Positions 8,896 through 17,537 are shown, counted from the stretch's first letter. The stretch is 64,000 bases of DNA from Bacteroidota bacterium (GCA_023424395.1 JAFADY010000018.1:24253-88252); one strand, 5' to 3'. Numbers and translations: made by a program. The notes: generated by a model from the letters alone, not told the origin.

Positions 8896-9588
8896 TTATT
8901 GTATATATTTTTCTAATTCTTCGTCGCTCATTTCTTCTCCTTCGCGAATTCGAACAGGAGCTTCGTTTTTAGGTTGTGAGAGCGCCATTTCATGCTCGCG
9001 TACTTTTTGGCGAAGCCCTTCCAGAAGTTTACCCTGCGTGGTACGTGTGAATTTCTCGATGATGGAATCGAATAAACGGGTTCCTTCCATCTTTGAAACC
9101 GTACCGGTAAGTTGCTCCTTTTCGTCATCGGCTAATCTTCCTTTTTTTAAGAGCCGGTTCAGCGATGCCAGTTCTTTGGTCATTACGCCCCCGTCTGCCA
9201 AGGTTTCCGGTTCTTCATCGAAACAGTTCAGGAAGTCCGGTATTTCATCCGGAACGTCCACATCCATTTCTTCTAGTTCGTCATCCGGGATATCTACGAT
9301 ACCGCTCCCGGTTTCGTCTTTTTCGCCTGCAAATGTAGAAGGCTTTTTTGTGCCTTCATCCTCTTTGGCATCCTCCTTACAAGTCTTTGCAGGAATAGAC
9401 AAAGATTGTCGATGTGCGGTTCTGCTTTCACCCATAACCGAAGCAGCCGGTTCTTTACTCCCGGTATGTACTTCCAGTTTTTTTTGTAATTCTCTCCTTT
9501 TTAATTTCAGGATTTCCCATACGCTGATACCGGTAACCAGCACAAAAAACAGCACTGCGGCTGCAATCATAAATAATAGTGTTTTCAT
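8896..9588 (-). CDS. traD: Conjugal transfer protein TraD-like
   Basis: 230 residues with one N-terminal membrane helix (LLFMIAAAVLFFVLVTGIS) and a long acidic, disordered-looking middle (DIPDDELEEMDVDVPDEI). The helical C-terminal part contains SLNRLLKKGRLADDEKEQLT and ends MSDEELEKYIQ. No catalytic motif. Its place between the DUF3408 gene (4 bp overlap) and traE fits the poorly conserved traD of this operon type. The function is unknown; it might be a membrane-tethered accessory of the channel. Confidence 0.65.
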   Translation of the reverse strand: MKTLLFMIAAAVLFFVLVTGISVWEILKLKRRELQKKLEVHTGSKEPAASVMGESRTAHRQSLSIPAKTCKEDAKEDEGTKKPSTFAGEKDETGSGIVDIPDDELEEMDVDVPDEIPDFLNCFDEEPETLADGGVMTKELASLNRLLKKGRLADDEKEQLTGTVSKMEGTRLFDSIIEKFTRTTQGKLLEGLRQKVREHEMALSQPKNEAPVRIREGEEMSDEELEKYIQ

Positions 9589-10094
9589 AATTTGGGGATA
9601 GTTTGTTTGCGCAAGTTTTTGGAAGTTGCGCTGTTGATTAATTCTCTGAACTGTAAAATATGGTGCGTGAGGATATTCCCCACGTAATCGGACAGCGAAA
9701 CCTCGCTTTCCGTATCCAGCAATATGTAGCGGAGTACCTGCAGTATCTCCTTATCAGCTACAAATGAGGTTCTTATTTTTATCTCCCTGCTCTTAAAAAA
9801 CACGGTACGGTATTCGTCCAGGGAGTTTACGGATTCATCCGCCCTCTGTGTTTTTTTGACAGGAGGTTTGCTCTCTGCGGTTGGTTTTGCATCGTCAATC
9901 ACGGCTGCATAATCCGTTGCTTCATTTTCTTGCGGAGGATCCGGGGGAGCGGGTACTGCCGCTCTTCCTTCAATCTCATCCAGCGCTTTCATGCGTTGTT
10001 CTTCGCTCACACTGCTTTCTACGGGAGGTTTATACGGAAGTCCTTCCACGAGCAGTGTTTTCATGTAGTTTTCGTCTATTTTTCTCTTGGCCAT
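9585..10094 (-). CDS. DUF3408 protein of the tra operon
   Basis: 169 residues. The N-terminal half is Pro/Glu-rich and disordered. The C-terminal half (VFFKSREIKIRTSFVADKEI, LSDYVGNILTHHILQFRELI) is the DUF3408 fold, which resembles ribbon-helix-helix DNA-binding proteins. It follows the ParA gene by 5 bp, as in CTnDOT-type elements, and the pair looks like a small partition-style module. It probably binds DNA together with the ParA protein; the binding site is unknown. Confidence 0.8.
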   Translation of the reverse strand: MAKRKIDENYMKTLLVEGLPYKPPVESSVSEEQRMKALDEIEGRAAVPAPPDPPQENEATDYAAVIDDAKPTAESKPPVKKTQRADESVNSLDEYRTVFFKSREIKIRTSFVADKEILQVLRYILLDTESEVSLSDYVGNILTHHILQFRELINSATSKNLRKQTIPKL

Positions 10095-10099
10095 ACGGA

Positions 10100-10861
10100 T
10101 TATTTTTGAATGATTTGTAACATTTCGGCAATAAAAGTTTCGATATTACTGCCGGGGATAAAGCTTTTGTCGGGTATAAAGTAAGAGGAGCGGAAGAAAA
10201 CGCCGGTGTTGTACGTCTCTTCGCGCGTGAAACGCACCTGTTTGGGCAAAAACACCTTCATCAGCGGAATTCCCTGTTCTGCCAGGTATTTGTCGTACAC
10301 ATCGTAGAGATGAGAACTTTCCCGGTTGTCCACCTGGTTCCAGAACAAGTGAATGCTTTTTAACTGCTGGTCTCCGCTGTGGATGACGTGATCAATCAGC
10401 AAACGGGAGAATGAAAGCGTACTTTCCAACGTGAAAATATCGGCGGTAATGGGACAGAACAGGTGGTCGAGTGCGGCAACGGTAGGCAGTAAGTCGTTGG
10501 GGCCTACCGAACCCGGAAAATCGAAAAAGATAAAATCATACCGGAGATGGTCGTTGGCGATCAGGTTCTCCGCCATTTTCAGGGCATCGGCAAGGCTGCT
10601 CCTTTCAATGGGATATGCCTTTTTGCCCAATTGAGTAAAGTAATTTTTCAACGCTTTGATCTTTTCGGGTGACGAAGTGTTGATTTCCCGGTCACGTTCC
10701 CGCATTTTGAAAATACTTCCCTGATACTCGTCACAGTCGATAACGGCGACGTTGTATCCGTACTTGTAATGAAGAAAACTGCACACCACGGAGGTAATCG
10801 TGCTTTTTCCGATTCCGCCCTTTTGGGAAGTAATGGAAATGAATTTCGGTTTGTTTGTCAT
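10100..10861 (-). CDS. traA: ParA-family ATPase TraA
   Basis: 253 residues from the ATG at 10861 (MTNKPKFISITSQKGGIGKS). The deviant Walker A KGGIGKST, the Walker A' region IDCDEYQGS and the switch IFFDFPGSVG are all present, so it should be an active P-loop ATPase of the ParA/MinD group. It is the first gene of the tra operon. In Bacteroides elements this gene is associated with transfer-operon control or partition. A longer open frame upstream is AT-rich non-coding sequence. Confidence 0.9.
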   Translation of the reverse strand: MTNKPKFISITSQKGGIGKSTITSVVCSFLHYKYGYNVAVIDCDEYQGSIFKMRERDREINTSSPEKIKALKNYFTQLGKKAYPIERSSLADALKMAENLIANDHLRYDFIFFDFPGSVGPNDLLPTVAALDHLFCPITADIFTLESTLSFSRLLIDHVIHSGDQQLKSIHLFWNQVDNRESSHLYDVYDKYLAEQGIPLMKVFLPKQVRFTREETYNTGVFFRSSYFIPDKSFIPGSNIETFIAEMLQIIQK

Positions 10862-10989
10862 ACTGTTTTGTTTTTTATGTTTATATAATTTGATAAAAAG
10901 AGGGTATGAGCACAATATCACACGCTGTTAACCGCATACCATAATGTTGCCGCATACTGGTCTTATCCCGTTCTGATGCGATGACACGA

Positions 10990-11195
10990 TCCTATTATCC
11001 TATTATCCTATTATCATGTTATCGTACCATCGTACCATCATACCATCATACCATCGTACCATTGTACCATCGTACCATCGTACCATCGCACCATCGCAAC
11101 CTGTTATTATCGCATACGCGTACCATCGTTTTATCATATTATCGCAAAATAACATCCATTTATGATGGTATTATCCAATTATAATGCGATGGTAC
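10990..11195. repeat. taccatcg-type degenerate tandem repeat
   Basis: From 10990 the sequence passes from cctatta units into at least nine 8-10 bp units of the form taccatcg/taccatca (densest at 11021-11097), then degenerate atcgcat units. Inverted copies (gatggta) occur at 11163-11169 and 11189-11195. It lies between divergent traA and mobA and could be an iteron-like or regulatory array; the low unit fidelity also allows simple slippage. Confidence 0.6.
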
Positions 11196-11329
11196 AACAT
11201 ACGACAAGGATATACAGGAATTATCAAAACGTAAGACAATCAGATGTTTACAAATAGGCTTTACCTTTGTCAAGCGATACGAGGCAGTGATTATTCGCGG
11301 CCCCTGATTCGTTATCAAGCGGATAACGG

Positions 11330-11380
11330 CAAGGTGTGTTTTCTGCTGCACGGCAAGCCTGATGCCGCAGAAAACCCTTG
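11330..11380. other. oriT: Candidate origin of transfer (oriT) inverted repeat
   Basis: CAAGGtgtgTTTTCTGC on the left pairs with GCAGAAAAcCCTTG on the right across a 20-bp loop that has its own short GGCA/TGCC pair. It is 60 bp upstream of mobA, the relaxosome accessory gene, which is where oriT usually sits in these systems. The nick site cannot be placed from sequence alone; gagcggagggcgg just downstream is a plausible region. Confidence 0.45.
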
Positions 11381-11442
11381 CTCCTGAGCGGAGGGCGGTT
11401 GATGCTTCAAAGTCGCACAAACCATTAAAAATCCAACAACAA

Positions 11443-11850
11443 ATGAATCGTACAAAAAACAGAAAAAGTGAATCAAGAGCCACCGATTACCGCTACACGG
11501 TAAACCTGACGGCAGAAGAAAACGCCCGTTTTCTTACTCTTTACGAAAAATCGGGCATGAAAACATACGCCCGTTTTATCGCCGCACGCATCTTTGCGGA
11601 AGAATTTAAAGTAATCAAAGTGGATAAGGGCGCGGTGGACGTGTACAATTTACTGCTCTCTTTTCACGGACAATTTCGGAGTGTGGGCGTGAATTACAAC
11701 CAGCTTATTAAAGCATTAAAATCAAATTTTACCGAGAAAAAAGCGTATGCATTCGTTCAGAAGCTGCACAAAGAAACCATGCAGTTGGCACAAATTCATG
11801 AAAAAGTATTGGCTGTTGCCCTGGAATTCAAGGAAAAATATGGTCGCTAA
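11443..11850 (+). CDS. mobA: Relaxosome accessory protein MobA
   Basis: 135 residues, basic, with an N-terminal ribbon-helix-helix-like stretch (RYTVNLTAEENARFLTLYEK) followed by helices (GVNYNQLIKALKSNF), as in MobA/MobC-type nicking accessory proteins. The start at 11443 follows a variant of the repeated pre-start motif. The 3' end overlaps mobB by 11 bp. It probably binds oriT and recruits the relaxase. Names vary: in other families this protein is called MobC. Confidence 0.8.
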   Translation: MNRTKNRKSESRATDYRYTVNLTAEENARFLTLYEKSGMKTYARFIAARIFAEEFKVIKVDKGAVDVYNLLLSFHGQFRSVGVNYNQLIKALKSNFTEKKAYAFVQKLHKETMQLAQIHEKVLAVALEFKEKYGR

Positions 11851-13105
11851 AATAGGAATAAGCAATAACCTGTATGGCTCGCTGGCGTATAATTTCGAGA
11901 AGATAAAAGAGCGGGAAGCCATTATTCTGGCTACAAGCCGCCTGACGTTCCCATTGGATGAAGAACTGAAGTTCGGTGTCTGTTTGCGCGATTTTCAGGA
12001 TGCGTTGCCACACCGTTGCCGCACCAAAAACCCGGTAATCCATATTTCGCTCAATCCCCATCCCGAGGACAAGCTCACGGACGAACAACTGGAAACCATC
12101 GGGCGGGAGTACATGGATCGCCTGGGTTACGGCAATCAGCCGTACAGCATTTTCAAGCACGAGGATTTGGCGCGGGATCATCTCCACATCGTTTCGCTCC
12201 GGGTGGATGCTGACGGGAAGAAAATCAACGATTCGTTCGAACACCGCCGCAGCAAGGAAATTACCAACGATCTGGAACAAAAATACGGCCTGGTTCCGGC
12301 GGATGGGCGGGAGCGGACAACGTGGGACGAAGTGCGCAAGGCAGATGCTTCCAAAGGCAACATCAAAAAACAGATAGCCGCCATAGTGCAGCCATTGGCC
12401 AAAAACTACCGTTTTCAATCGTTGGGCGAGATGAACGCTTTACTTTCCCTTTATAATGTGTGCAGCGAAGAAGTCAAGGGTGAACACCGTGGGAAACCCT
12501 ACACGGGATTACTTTATTTCATAACCGATGATACCGGGAACAAAACATCTGTTCCCGTAAAATCTTCACGGATCGGGAAAGGTGTTGGCTTTGCGGAACT
12601 CTCCAAAAAGTTTGAGCGAGACAAGGAAACATTGAAAACGGCCAAAAAACACGTGTGTGGGCAGGTAACAGCGATCATGCAGCAAAATCCCAAACGGGAA
12701 GCATTTGTCACCGGTTTGAAGAAGAACGGTATCGATGTGGTCTTTCGTGAAAACGAAGCCGGGCGCATTTACGGAGTAACGTTTATCGATCATACAGAAA
12801 ATGCGGTATATAACGGTTCCCGGTTGGGAAAAGCATTTTCCGCTAATGTGTTTCATAACTATTTCAATGCAGGAGGAGAGAATCCGTTCATCGGAGAAAA
12901 AACGCAGCCCGAACAACCTGTTGCACAGAGGCCGCAACCCACAAAACCGGAAGAATGGGAACAATTGCCGGAGGAATCAGGAACGGAAGAGATCATCGAA
13001 GGATTCCTCGATATGAATATTCACGGCATCGATTACAAGGAGATGGCATTCGTGCGCAAAATGCGGCGACTACATTCAGGTAAACCCAAAAGAAGAAAAT
13101 TATAA
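11840..13105 (+). CDS. mobB: Relaxase MobB (relaxase/mobilization nuclease)
   Basis: 421 residues starting MVAKIGISNNLYGSLAYNFE. The relaxase motif III is visible as IFKHEDLARDHLHIVSLRVD (His triad region), preceded by NPVIHISLNPHPEDKLTDEQ, and the catalytic Tyr is probably the one in GSLAYNFEK or nearby. This is the Bacteroidales group of the pfam03432 relaxases. It nicks oriT and is carried covalently into the recipient. The C-terminal 80 residues are Pro/Glu-rich and may contact the coupling protein. The ATG at 11840 is inside the end of mobA. Confidence 0.9.
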   Translation: MVAKIGISNNLYGSLAYNFEKIKEREAIILATSRLTFPLDEELKFGVCLRDFQDALPHRCRTKNPVIHISLNPHPEDKLTDEQLETIGREYMDRLGYGNQPYSIFKHEDLARDHLHIVSLRVDADGKKINDSFEHRRSKEITNDLEQKYGLVPADGRERTTWDEVRKADASKGNIKKQIAAIVQPLAKNYRFQSLGEMNALLSLYNVCSEEVKGEHRGKPYTGLLYFITDDTGNKTSVPVKSSRIGKGVGFAELSKKFERDKETLKTAKKHVCGQVTAIMQQNPKREAFVTGLKKNGIDVVFRENEAGRIYGVTFIDHTENAVYNGSRLGKAFSANVFHNYFNAGGENPFIGEKTQPEQPVAQRPQPTKPEEWEQLPEESGTEEIIEGFLDMNIHGIDYKEMAFVRKMRRLHSGKPKRRKL

Positions 13106-13160
13106 GCAATCATATCATACTACTATAAACCATTAAAAAATAATTAATTCACTAAACTAT

Positions 13161-13187
13161 TTTCCCCTTTGGGGGAATGAAAGGGGC
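13161..13187. repeat. Short CCCC-TTT-GGGG palindromic repeat
   Basis: ttttcccctttgggggaa followed by gaaaggggc, immediately upstream of the mobC start. It belongs to the same loose family as the in-gene insertions at 37322-37386 and 50727-50763. Confidence 0.45.
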
Positions 13188-13189
13188 AT

Positions 13190-15205
13190 ATGCAAAACGA
13201 AGACGATTTAAGAGGCTTAGCCAAAACGATGGAATTTATGCGCGCCATATCCATCCTGTTTGTAACGATACACTGTTACTGGTTCTGTTACGAAGCGCTG
13301 AAAGAGTGGAACATCGTTATTCCGCTTGTGGACAAGATTCTGATGAATTTCAACCGCACAACGGGATTGTTTAACCAACTGCTTTGGACAAAATTGTTTG
13401 GCGTGATGTTTCTGGCGCTTTCCTGTCTGGGCACAAAGGGAGTCAAGAACGAGAAAATCACCTGGACGAAAATAGGAATAGCGCTGGGTTTCGGGATGGC
13501 ACTGTTTTTCCTGAATTTTTGGATATTGAAACTTTCGATTCCGAAAACGGGGATCGGTGTGTGGTATATTTTCACGACTTCCGCGGGATATATCTGCCTT
13601 CTGATGGCGGGTTTGTGGATTAGTCGTTTACTTAAAAACAACCTGATGGAAGATGTTTTCAACTTTGAGAACGAAAGTTTTCTGCAGGAAACCCGCCTGA
13701 TGGAAAACGAGTATTCCATTAATTTACCGACACGGTTTTATTATAAAAAGAAGTGGAATAATGGCTGGATAAACGTTGTCAACCCGTTTCGGGCTACCAT
13801 CGTACTGGGAACGCCGGGTTCGGGAAAATCCTACGCCGTGGTCAACAACTACATCAAGCAGCAAATCGAAAAAGGTTTTGCGATGTATATCTACGATTTT
13901 AAGTTCGATGACCTATCCACCATTGCTTACAACCACCTGCTGAAACACACCGACAAATACAAAATTACACCCAAGTTCTACGTAATTAACTTCGATAATC
14001 CAAGAAAATCACACCGTTGCAACCCGATTAATCCTGCGTTTATGACCGATATTTCGGATGCGTACGAAAGTGCATACACAATTATGCTCAACCTCAACAA
14101 AACGTGGATACAAAAGCAAGGGGATTTCTTTGTGGAAAGTCCGATAATTCTGTTGGCTGCGATTATCTGGTATCTCAAAATTTACGAAAACGGCAAATAC
14201 TGCACCTTTCCACACGCCATCGAGTTTTTGAATAAAAAGTATGCTGATACATTTACTATTTTAACGAGTTATCCCGAATTAGAAAACTACCTTTCACCCT
14301 TTATGGACGCGTGGGAAGGCGGTGCGCAAGACCAATTGCAGGGGCAGATTGCATCGGCAAAAATCCCGCTTTCACGTATGATAAGTCCCGCATTGTATTG
14401 GGTAATGACGGGCGATGATTTCAGTTTGGACATCAACAATCCGAAAGAGCCGAAAATCCTGTGCGTGGGCAATAATCCCGACCGACAGAATATTTATTCG
14501 GCGGCGTTGGGATTGTACAATAGCCGTATCGTGAAGCTCATCAACAAAAAAGGACAACTAAAAAGTTCGGTTATTATTGACGAGTTGCCAACCATTTATT
14601 TCCGAGGATTGGATAATCTGATTGCCACGGCTCGAAGCAACAAAGTGGCGGTTTGTTTGGGATTTCAGGATTATTCGCAATTAACGAGAGATTACGGCGA
14701 CAAGGAAAGTAAGGTTATTCAAAATACCGTTGGTAATATCTTTTCTGGTCAAGTGGTAGGCGAAACGGCGAAAACTTTATCGGAGCGTTTCGGAAAAGTC
14801 TTGCAGAAAAGGCAGAGTATGACCATCAACCGACAGGATAAATCGACTTCTATCAGTACGCAGATGGACAGCCTTATTCCGGCATCCAAAATCAGTAATC
14901 TCACGCAGGGAATGTTTGTGGGTGCGGTGTCGGACAACTTTGACGAACGCATCGAACAGAAGATTTTTCATTGCGAAATTGTGGTGGACAACGCCCGTGT
15001 TTCCACCGAAACGAAAGCCTACCAAAAAATCCCCGAGATCGTATCATTTACCGATGAAAACGGCAACAATACGATGCAAGTGGATATTGAGAATAATTAC
15101 AAGCAGATAAAAGCGGATGTGGAACAGATCATAAAGATGGAAAAGTATCGTATTGAGAATGATGATAATCTGAAGCATCTTTTAAAAACAAATAACAGCA
15201 AATAA
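13190..15205 (+). CDS. mobC: Type IV coupling protein (MobC/TraG, VirD4 family)
   Basis: 671 residues. Four N-terminal hydrophobic helices (about residues 20-150) anchor it in the inner membrane. Walker A is VLGTPGSGKSYAVVNNYIKQ (about residue 205), Walker B is in LKSSVIIDELPTIYFRGLDN, and the VirD4-type sensor region is VCLGFQDYSQLTRDYGDKES. It links the relaxosome to the TraG/TraJ channel and pumps DNA. Separated from mobB by 85 bp. A partial second copy of residues about 303-334 lies at 16548-16697. Confidence 0.92.
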   Translation: MQNEDDLRGLAKTMEFMRAISILFVTIHCYWFCYEALKEWNIVIPLVDKILMNFNRTTGLFNQLLWTKLFGVMFLALSCLGTKGVKNEKITWTKIGIALGFGMALFFLNFWILKLSIPKTGIGVWYIFTTSAGYICLLMAGLWISRLLKNNLMEDVFNFENESFLQETRLMENEYSINLPTRFYYKKKWNNGWINVVNPFRATIVLGTPGSGKSYAVVNNYIKQQIEKGFAMYIYDFKFDDLSTIAYNHLLKHTDKYKITPKFYVINFDNPRKSHRCNPINPAFMTDISDAYESAYTIMLNLNKTWIQKQGDFFVESPIILLAAIIWYLKIYENGKYCTFPHAIEFLNKKYADTFTILTSYPELENYLSPFMDAWEGGAQDQLQGQIASAKIPLSRMISPALYWVMTGDDFSLDINNPKEPKILCVGNNPDRQNIYSAALGLYNSRIVKLINKKGQLKSSVIIDELPTIYFRGLDNLIATARSNKVAVCLGFQDYSQLTRDYGDKESKVIQNTVGNIFSGQVVGETAKTLSERFGKVLQKRQSMTINRQDKSTSISTQMDSLIPASKISNLTQGMFVGAVSDNFDERIEQKIFHCEIVVDNARVSTETKAYQKIPEIVSFTDENGNNTMQVDIENNYKQIKADVEQIIKMEKYRIENDDNLKHLLKTNNSK

Positions 15206-15206
15206 T

Positions 15207-15800
15207 ATGAAAAATAAATTCAACAGACTTACATCCAAAGAGTGGCTTCCTTTTCAGAAGTCGTGGTTCCGGTATACGGGAAAACGGGACTTGTACCGTG
15301 AAAATATTCGTTTTTTTTGTCAGGCTGAAAACAATGGTTCCCGGATATATTATTATGGGAACGACAACGATATGTTTTTTCATATTGCCAAGGAAAACAA
15401 CGAAACAGCCATTTCAAATTCAGGTATGGAAAAAGTTCCCATTCAGTTTGCGGTGTTCGATTTAACGGACATTATAAATAACCTGACTACTGTCGAAAAT
15501 TACCGCACAGTAAAAGATAACGTCATCCGCCGTGTCAAATCCATATATTTCCTGTTGACGGAACGCAGGTTTATTGCGGTATTCATACCGAACATAGAAA
15601 AAAACGGACTCTATTATCCCTATGCATGGGATCTGGCAAAGAGTATCGGCAGAATGATGTCATTAAAGGATGAGAAAATCGGCTGCGATGAATCGGGGAG
15701 TACGTTTTATACGCTGTATTTCAGAAAAGATGAAAATTCCGTCGGATTATCCGTTTGCGATGAAAATATGGGCTTCACTTTTAATAATCTTACAAAATAA
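15207..15800 (+). CDS. Methyltransferase-fold partner protein, no SAM motif
   Basis: 197 residues, not a family I can name. Starts 1 bp after the mobC stop and 11 bp before a DNA methyltransferase gene. Its part RFIAVFIPNIEKNGLYYPYA followed by WDLAKSI aligns with KYFTVIVKNIKKQGKNYPLA followed by WDLAEKL in that methyltransferase, and both end near a Trp/Cys-Asp strand. No DPxxGxG or (D/T)PPY motif is present, so it may be a non-catalytic paralogue that pairs with the enzyme in DNA recognition. This is inference from internal similarity and gene pairing. Confidence 0.6.
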   Translation: MKNKFNRLTSKEWLPFQKSWFRYTGKRDLYRENIRFFCQAENNGSRIYYYGNDNDMFFHIAKENNETAISNSGMEKVPIQFAVFDLTDIINNLTTVENYRTVKDNVIRRVKSIYFLLTERRFIAVFIPNIEKNGLYYPYAWDLAKSIGRMMSLKDEKIGCDESGSTFYTLYFRKDENSVGLSVCDENMGFTFNNLTK

Positions 15801-15811
15801 AAACCGATCTT

Positions 15812-16549
15812 ATGAAAAAATGGTTTATTCTGAAACCTTTACGACGTACCAAAGAAGAAATGCAGCATCCGGCAAAATTTCCCGAATCGCTTGTAAGTTT
15901 CTTTATCAATAATTTCACGTGCGAGAACGACAATATTCTCGACCCTATGGCAGGTACAGGAACTGTTTTACTCGAAGCTTTACTGAATAAACGAAACGGT
16001 TACGGTGTCGAATTAAGTTCTTTATTTGCAGACATAGCCATTAACAGGTGCAGCAAAGTCGCAAATACTCAAACATACAAAATAGAAAATACCGATGCAC
16101 GGAACATTTCATCACTGTCATTTCCACCGATGGATTATGTGCTCACTTCACCGCCATACTGGGATATGCTTAACAGGAAAGGCGCCGGAAATCAGAAATC
16201 CCGCAGAGAAAAGGGATTGAAAACAACTTATTCCGAGTCTTTGTACGATTTAGGGAATATATCCGATTATGACCTTTTTTTAAATGAGTTGTATGCGATT
16301 TACAGGGATGTTATCGGTATACTGAAGCCCGGCAAATATTTTACCGTTATTGTAAAAAACATCAAAAAACAGGGCAAAAACTATCCGTTAGCGTGGGATT
16401 TAGCTGAAAAACTGCAACAAGAAGTGATTTTGCAACCAACCTTTTTTTGGTGTCAGGACGATATTTCAATCGCGCCTTACGGATTCGGGAATACATGGGT
16501 AAGTAACACGTTTCACCATTACTGTCTGAATTTTAAGAAGCCAAAATAA
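15812..16549 (+). CDS. DNA methyltransferase (TSPPY type)
   Basis: 245 residues. The SAM-binding motif I ILDPMAGTGTVLLEAL (residues about 43-58) and catalytic motif IV VLTSPPYWDML (about 109-119) are clear. A TSPPY core is usual for N4-cytosine or Trm11-like enzymes and is also found in some N6-adenine enzymes. The C terminus carries GNTWVSNTFHHYCLNF. No restriction endonuclease gene is adjacent, so this looks like an orphan modification enzyme that may shield the ICE from host restriction or regulate it. It is followed directly by a fragment of a second mobC. Confidence 0.85.
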   Translation: MKKWFILKPLRRTKEEMQHPAKFPESLVSFFINNFTCENDNILDPMAGTGTVLLEALLNKRNGYGVELSSLFADIAINRCSKVANTQTYKIENTDARNISSLSFPPMDYVLTSPPYWDMLNRKGAGNQKSRREKGLKTTYSESLYDLGNISDYDLFLNELYAIYRDVIGILKPGKYFTVIVKNIKKQGKNYPLAWDLAEKLQQEVILQPTFFWCQDDISIAPYGFGNTWVSNTFHHYCLNFKKPK

Positions 16550-16697
16550 TCTTAACAAAACGTGGATAAAAAAACAGGGTGACTTTTTCGTGGAAAGCCC
16601 GATCATCTTGCTGGTGGCGATTATTTGGTACTTCAATATTTACGAAAACGTTTGGCAGCGTACAAAGGAGTATACCTTCGAAAATGCTTGGAGATGA
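16548..16697 (+). pseudogene. Internal fragment of a second mobC coupling-protein gene
   Basis: An in-frame 50-codon stretch reads NLNKTWIKKQGDFFVESPII and continues LLVAIIWYFNIYEN before turning into unrelated sequence and a stop. It matches mobC (NLNKTWIQKQGDFFVESPII) at the protein level with many silent changes (about 14088-14187). It therefore comes from a diverged coupling-protein gene and not from a recent duplication, and is a scar of recombination beside the methyltransferase genes. Confidence 0.8.
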
Positions 16698-16773
16698 TAA
16701 TTGAAGAGTTCTAAAAAAAACGAATGAAACAAAAACTATTCTTTTTAAAATTAAAAAAATAAAAAATCAATTT

Positions 16774-17088
16774 CTACTTCTTCAACTTCTGCAGCGTTTC
16801 CTCAATCATCTCACAACGTTTCTGAACCTTTTCGGCAGACGCGACTAAGGTGTAGCCCTCGTCCATCAGCTCTTTAATCAGCAACATTTTTTTGATGTTT
16901 TTATAATCGTAGCGGCGGTTTTTACCTTCTTCTTCGGTAAGGCTGGTGATAATGCCTTTTTCTTCCCAATACCGTATCTGCCGTGTGGGTATACCGGTAA
17001 TCTGCGATACTTCGCCTATGCCTACCACGAGTTTATCTAAAAAATCATGGTCGAAACTTAATGCTGATTCTATTGTTGGTTTATTCAT
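16774..17088 (-). CDS. MerR-family transcriptional regulator
   Basis: 104 residues. The winged helix-turn-helix is plain: VGIGEVSQITGIPTRQIRYW, then EEKGIITSLTEEEGKNRRYD and a dimerisation helix (LVASAEKVQKRCEMIEETLQ). The C-terminal effector domain is minimal, without Cys residues for metal sensing, so a small-molecule or stress signal is more likely. It is the second gene after DUF1330 and probably controls itself and the divergent operon starting at 17635 through the TTATTTACA repeats. Confidence 0.9.
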   Translation of the reverse strand: MNKPTIESALSFDHDFLDKLVVGIGEVSQITGIPTRQIRYWEEKGIITSLTEEEGKNRRYDYKNIKKMLLIKELMDEGYTLVASAEKVQKRCEMIEETLQKLKK

Positions 17089-17135
17089 TTTATTTACAAT
17101 TAATGTTAGAAATATAAAATAAAACAGGTACTCCT

Positions 17136-17420
17136 TCAGATCCCTTCCACGTAAAATAAATCTCTTACCAATGCTTTCTCACGATACCTGAGCGCCTGGC
17201 TATATTCATCAGAATTGTACCATTTTATAAGTTGTTGTTCAGATGGAAATTCAACAATAACTATTTTTCTGCCCGTACTTTTTCCTTCGAGAGAAACAGC
17301 ATCGGCGCCTCTCACGATATATTTTCCTGAAAATTTTTCTATCGAGAGAGCCGCTAATTCCCGGTACAATCCGGCTAAAGTTTCGTCAACCACCTCCACC
17401 TGCGAGATCAGATATACCAT
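17136..17420 (-). CDS. DUF1330 family protein
   Basis: 94 residues forming a ferredoxin-like alpha/beta fold as in DUF1330 (dimeric alpha-beta barrel superfamily). Family marks are MVYLISQVEVVDETLAGLYR, KYIVRGADAVSLEGK and IVEFPSEQQLIKWYNSDEYS. No defined reaction is known for the family. It is 47 bp upstream of the merR gene and in the same direction, so they are likely co-transcribed from the control region at 17421-17634. Confidence 0.85.
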   Translation of the reverse strand: MVYLISQVEVVDETLAGLYRELAALSIEKFSGKYIVRGADAVSLEGKSTGRKIVIVEFPSEQQLIKWYNSDEYSQALRYREKALVRDLFYVEGI

Positions 17421-17471
17421 ACAATTGTTTTTGAATTATCCTGATATGCGTATGAAATAAATTTTTGCAAC

Positions 17472-17537
17472 TTATTTACAATATTTGTTGCAAATGTAAA
17501 TAAAAAGTACTTATTTTGCAATTGTAGTTTATTTACA
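17472..17537. promoter_or_regulatory. TTATTTACA inverted/direct repeats between divergent operons
   Basis: TTATTTACA at 17472-17480 faces TGTAAATAA at 17495-17503, and a further direct copy lies at 17529-17537; another TTATTTACAATT occurs beside the MerR start at about 17089-17101. The placement suggests MerR operators, although MerR sites usually sit in a 19-bp promoter spacer and this spacing is different. Confidence 0.45.

Noticed and set aside
10990..11150. Possible CRISPR array
   Set aside because: Units are only 8-10 bp, degenerate and without spacers; no cas genes are near.
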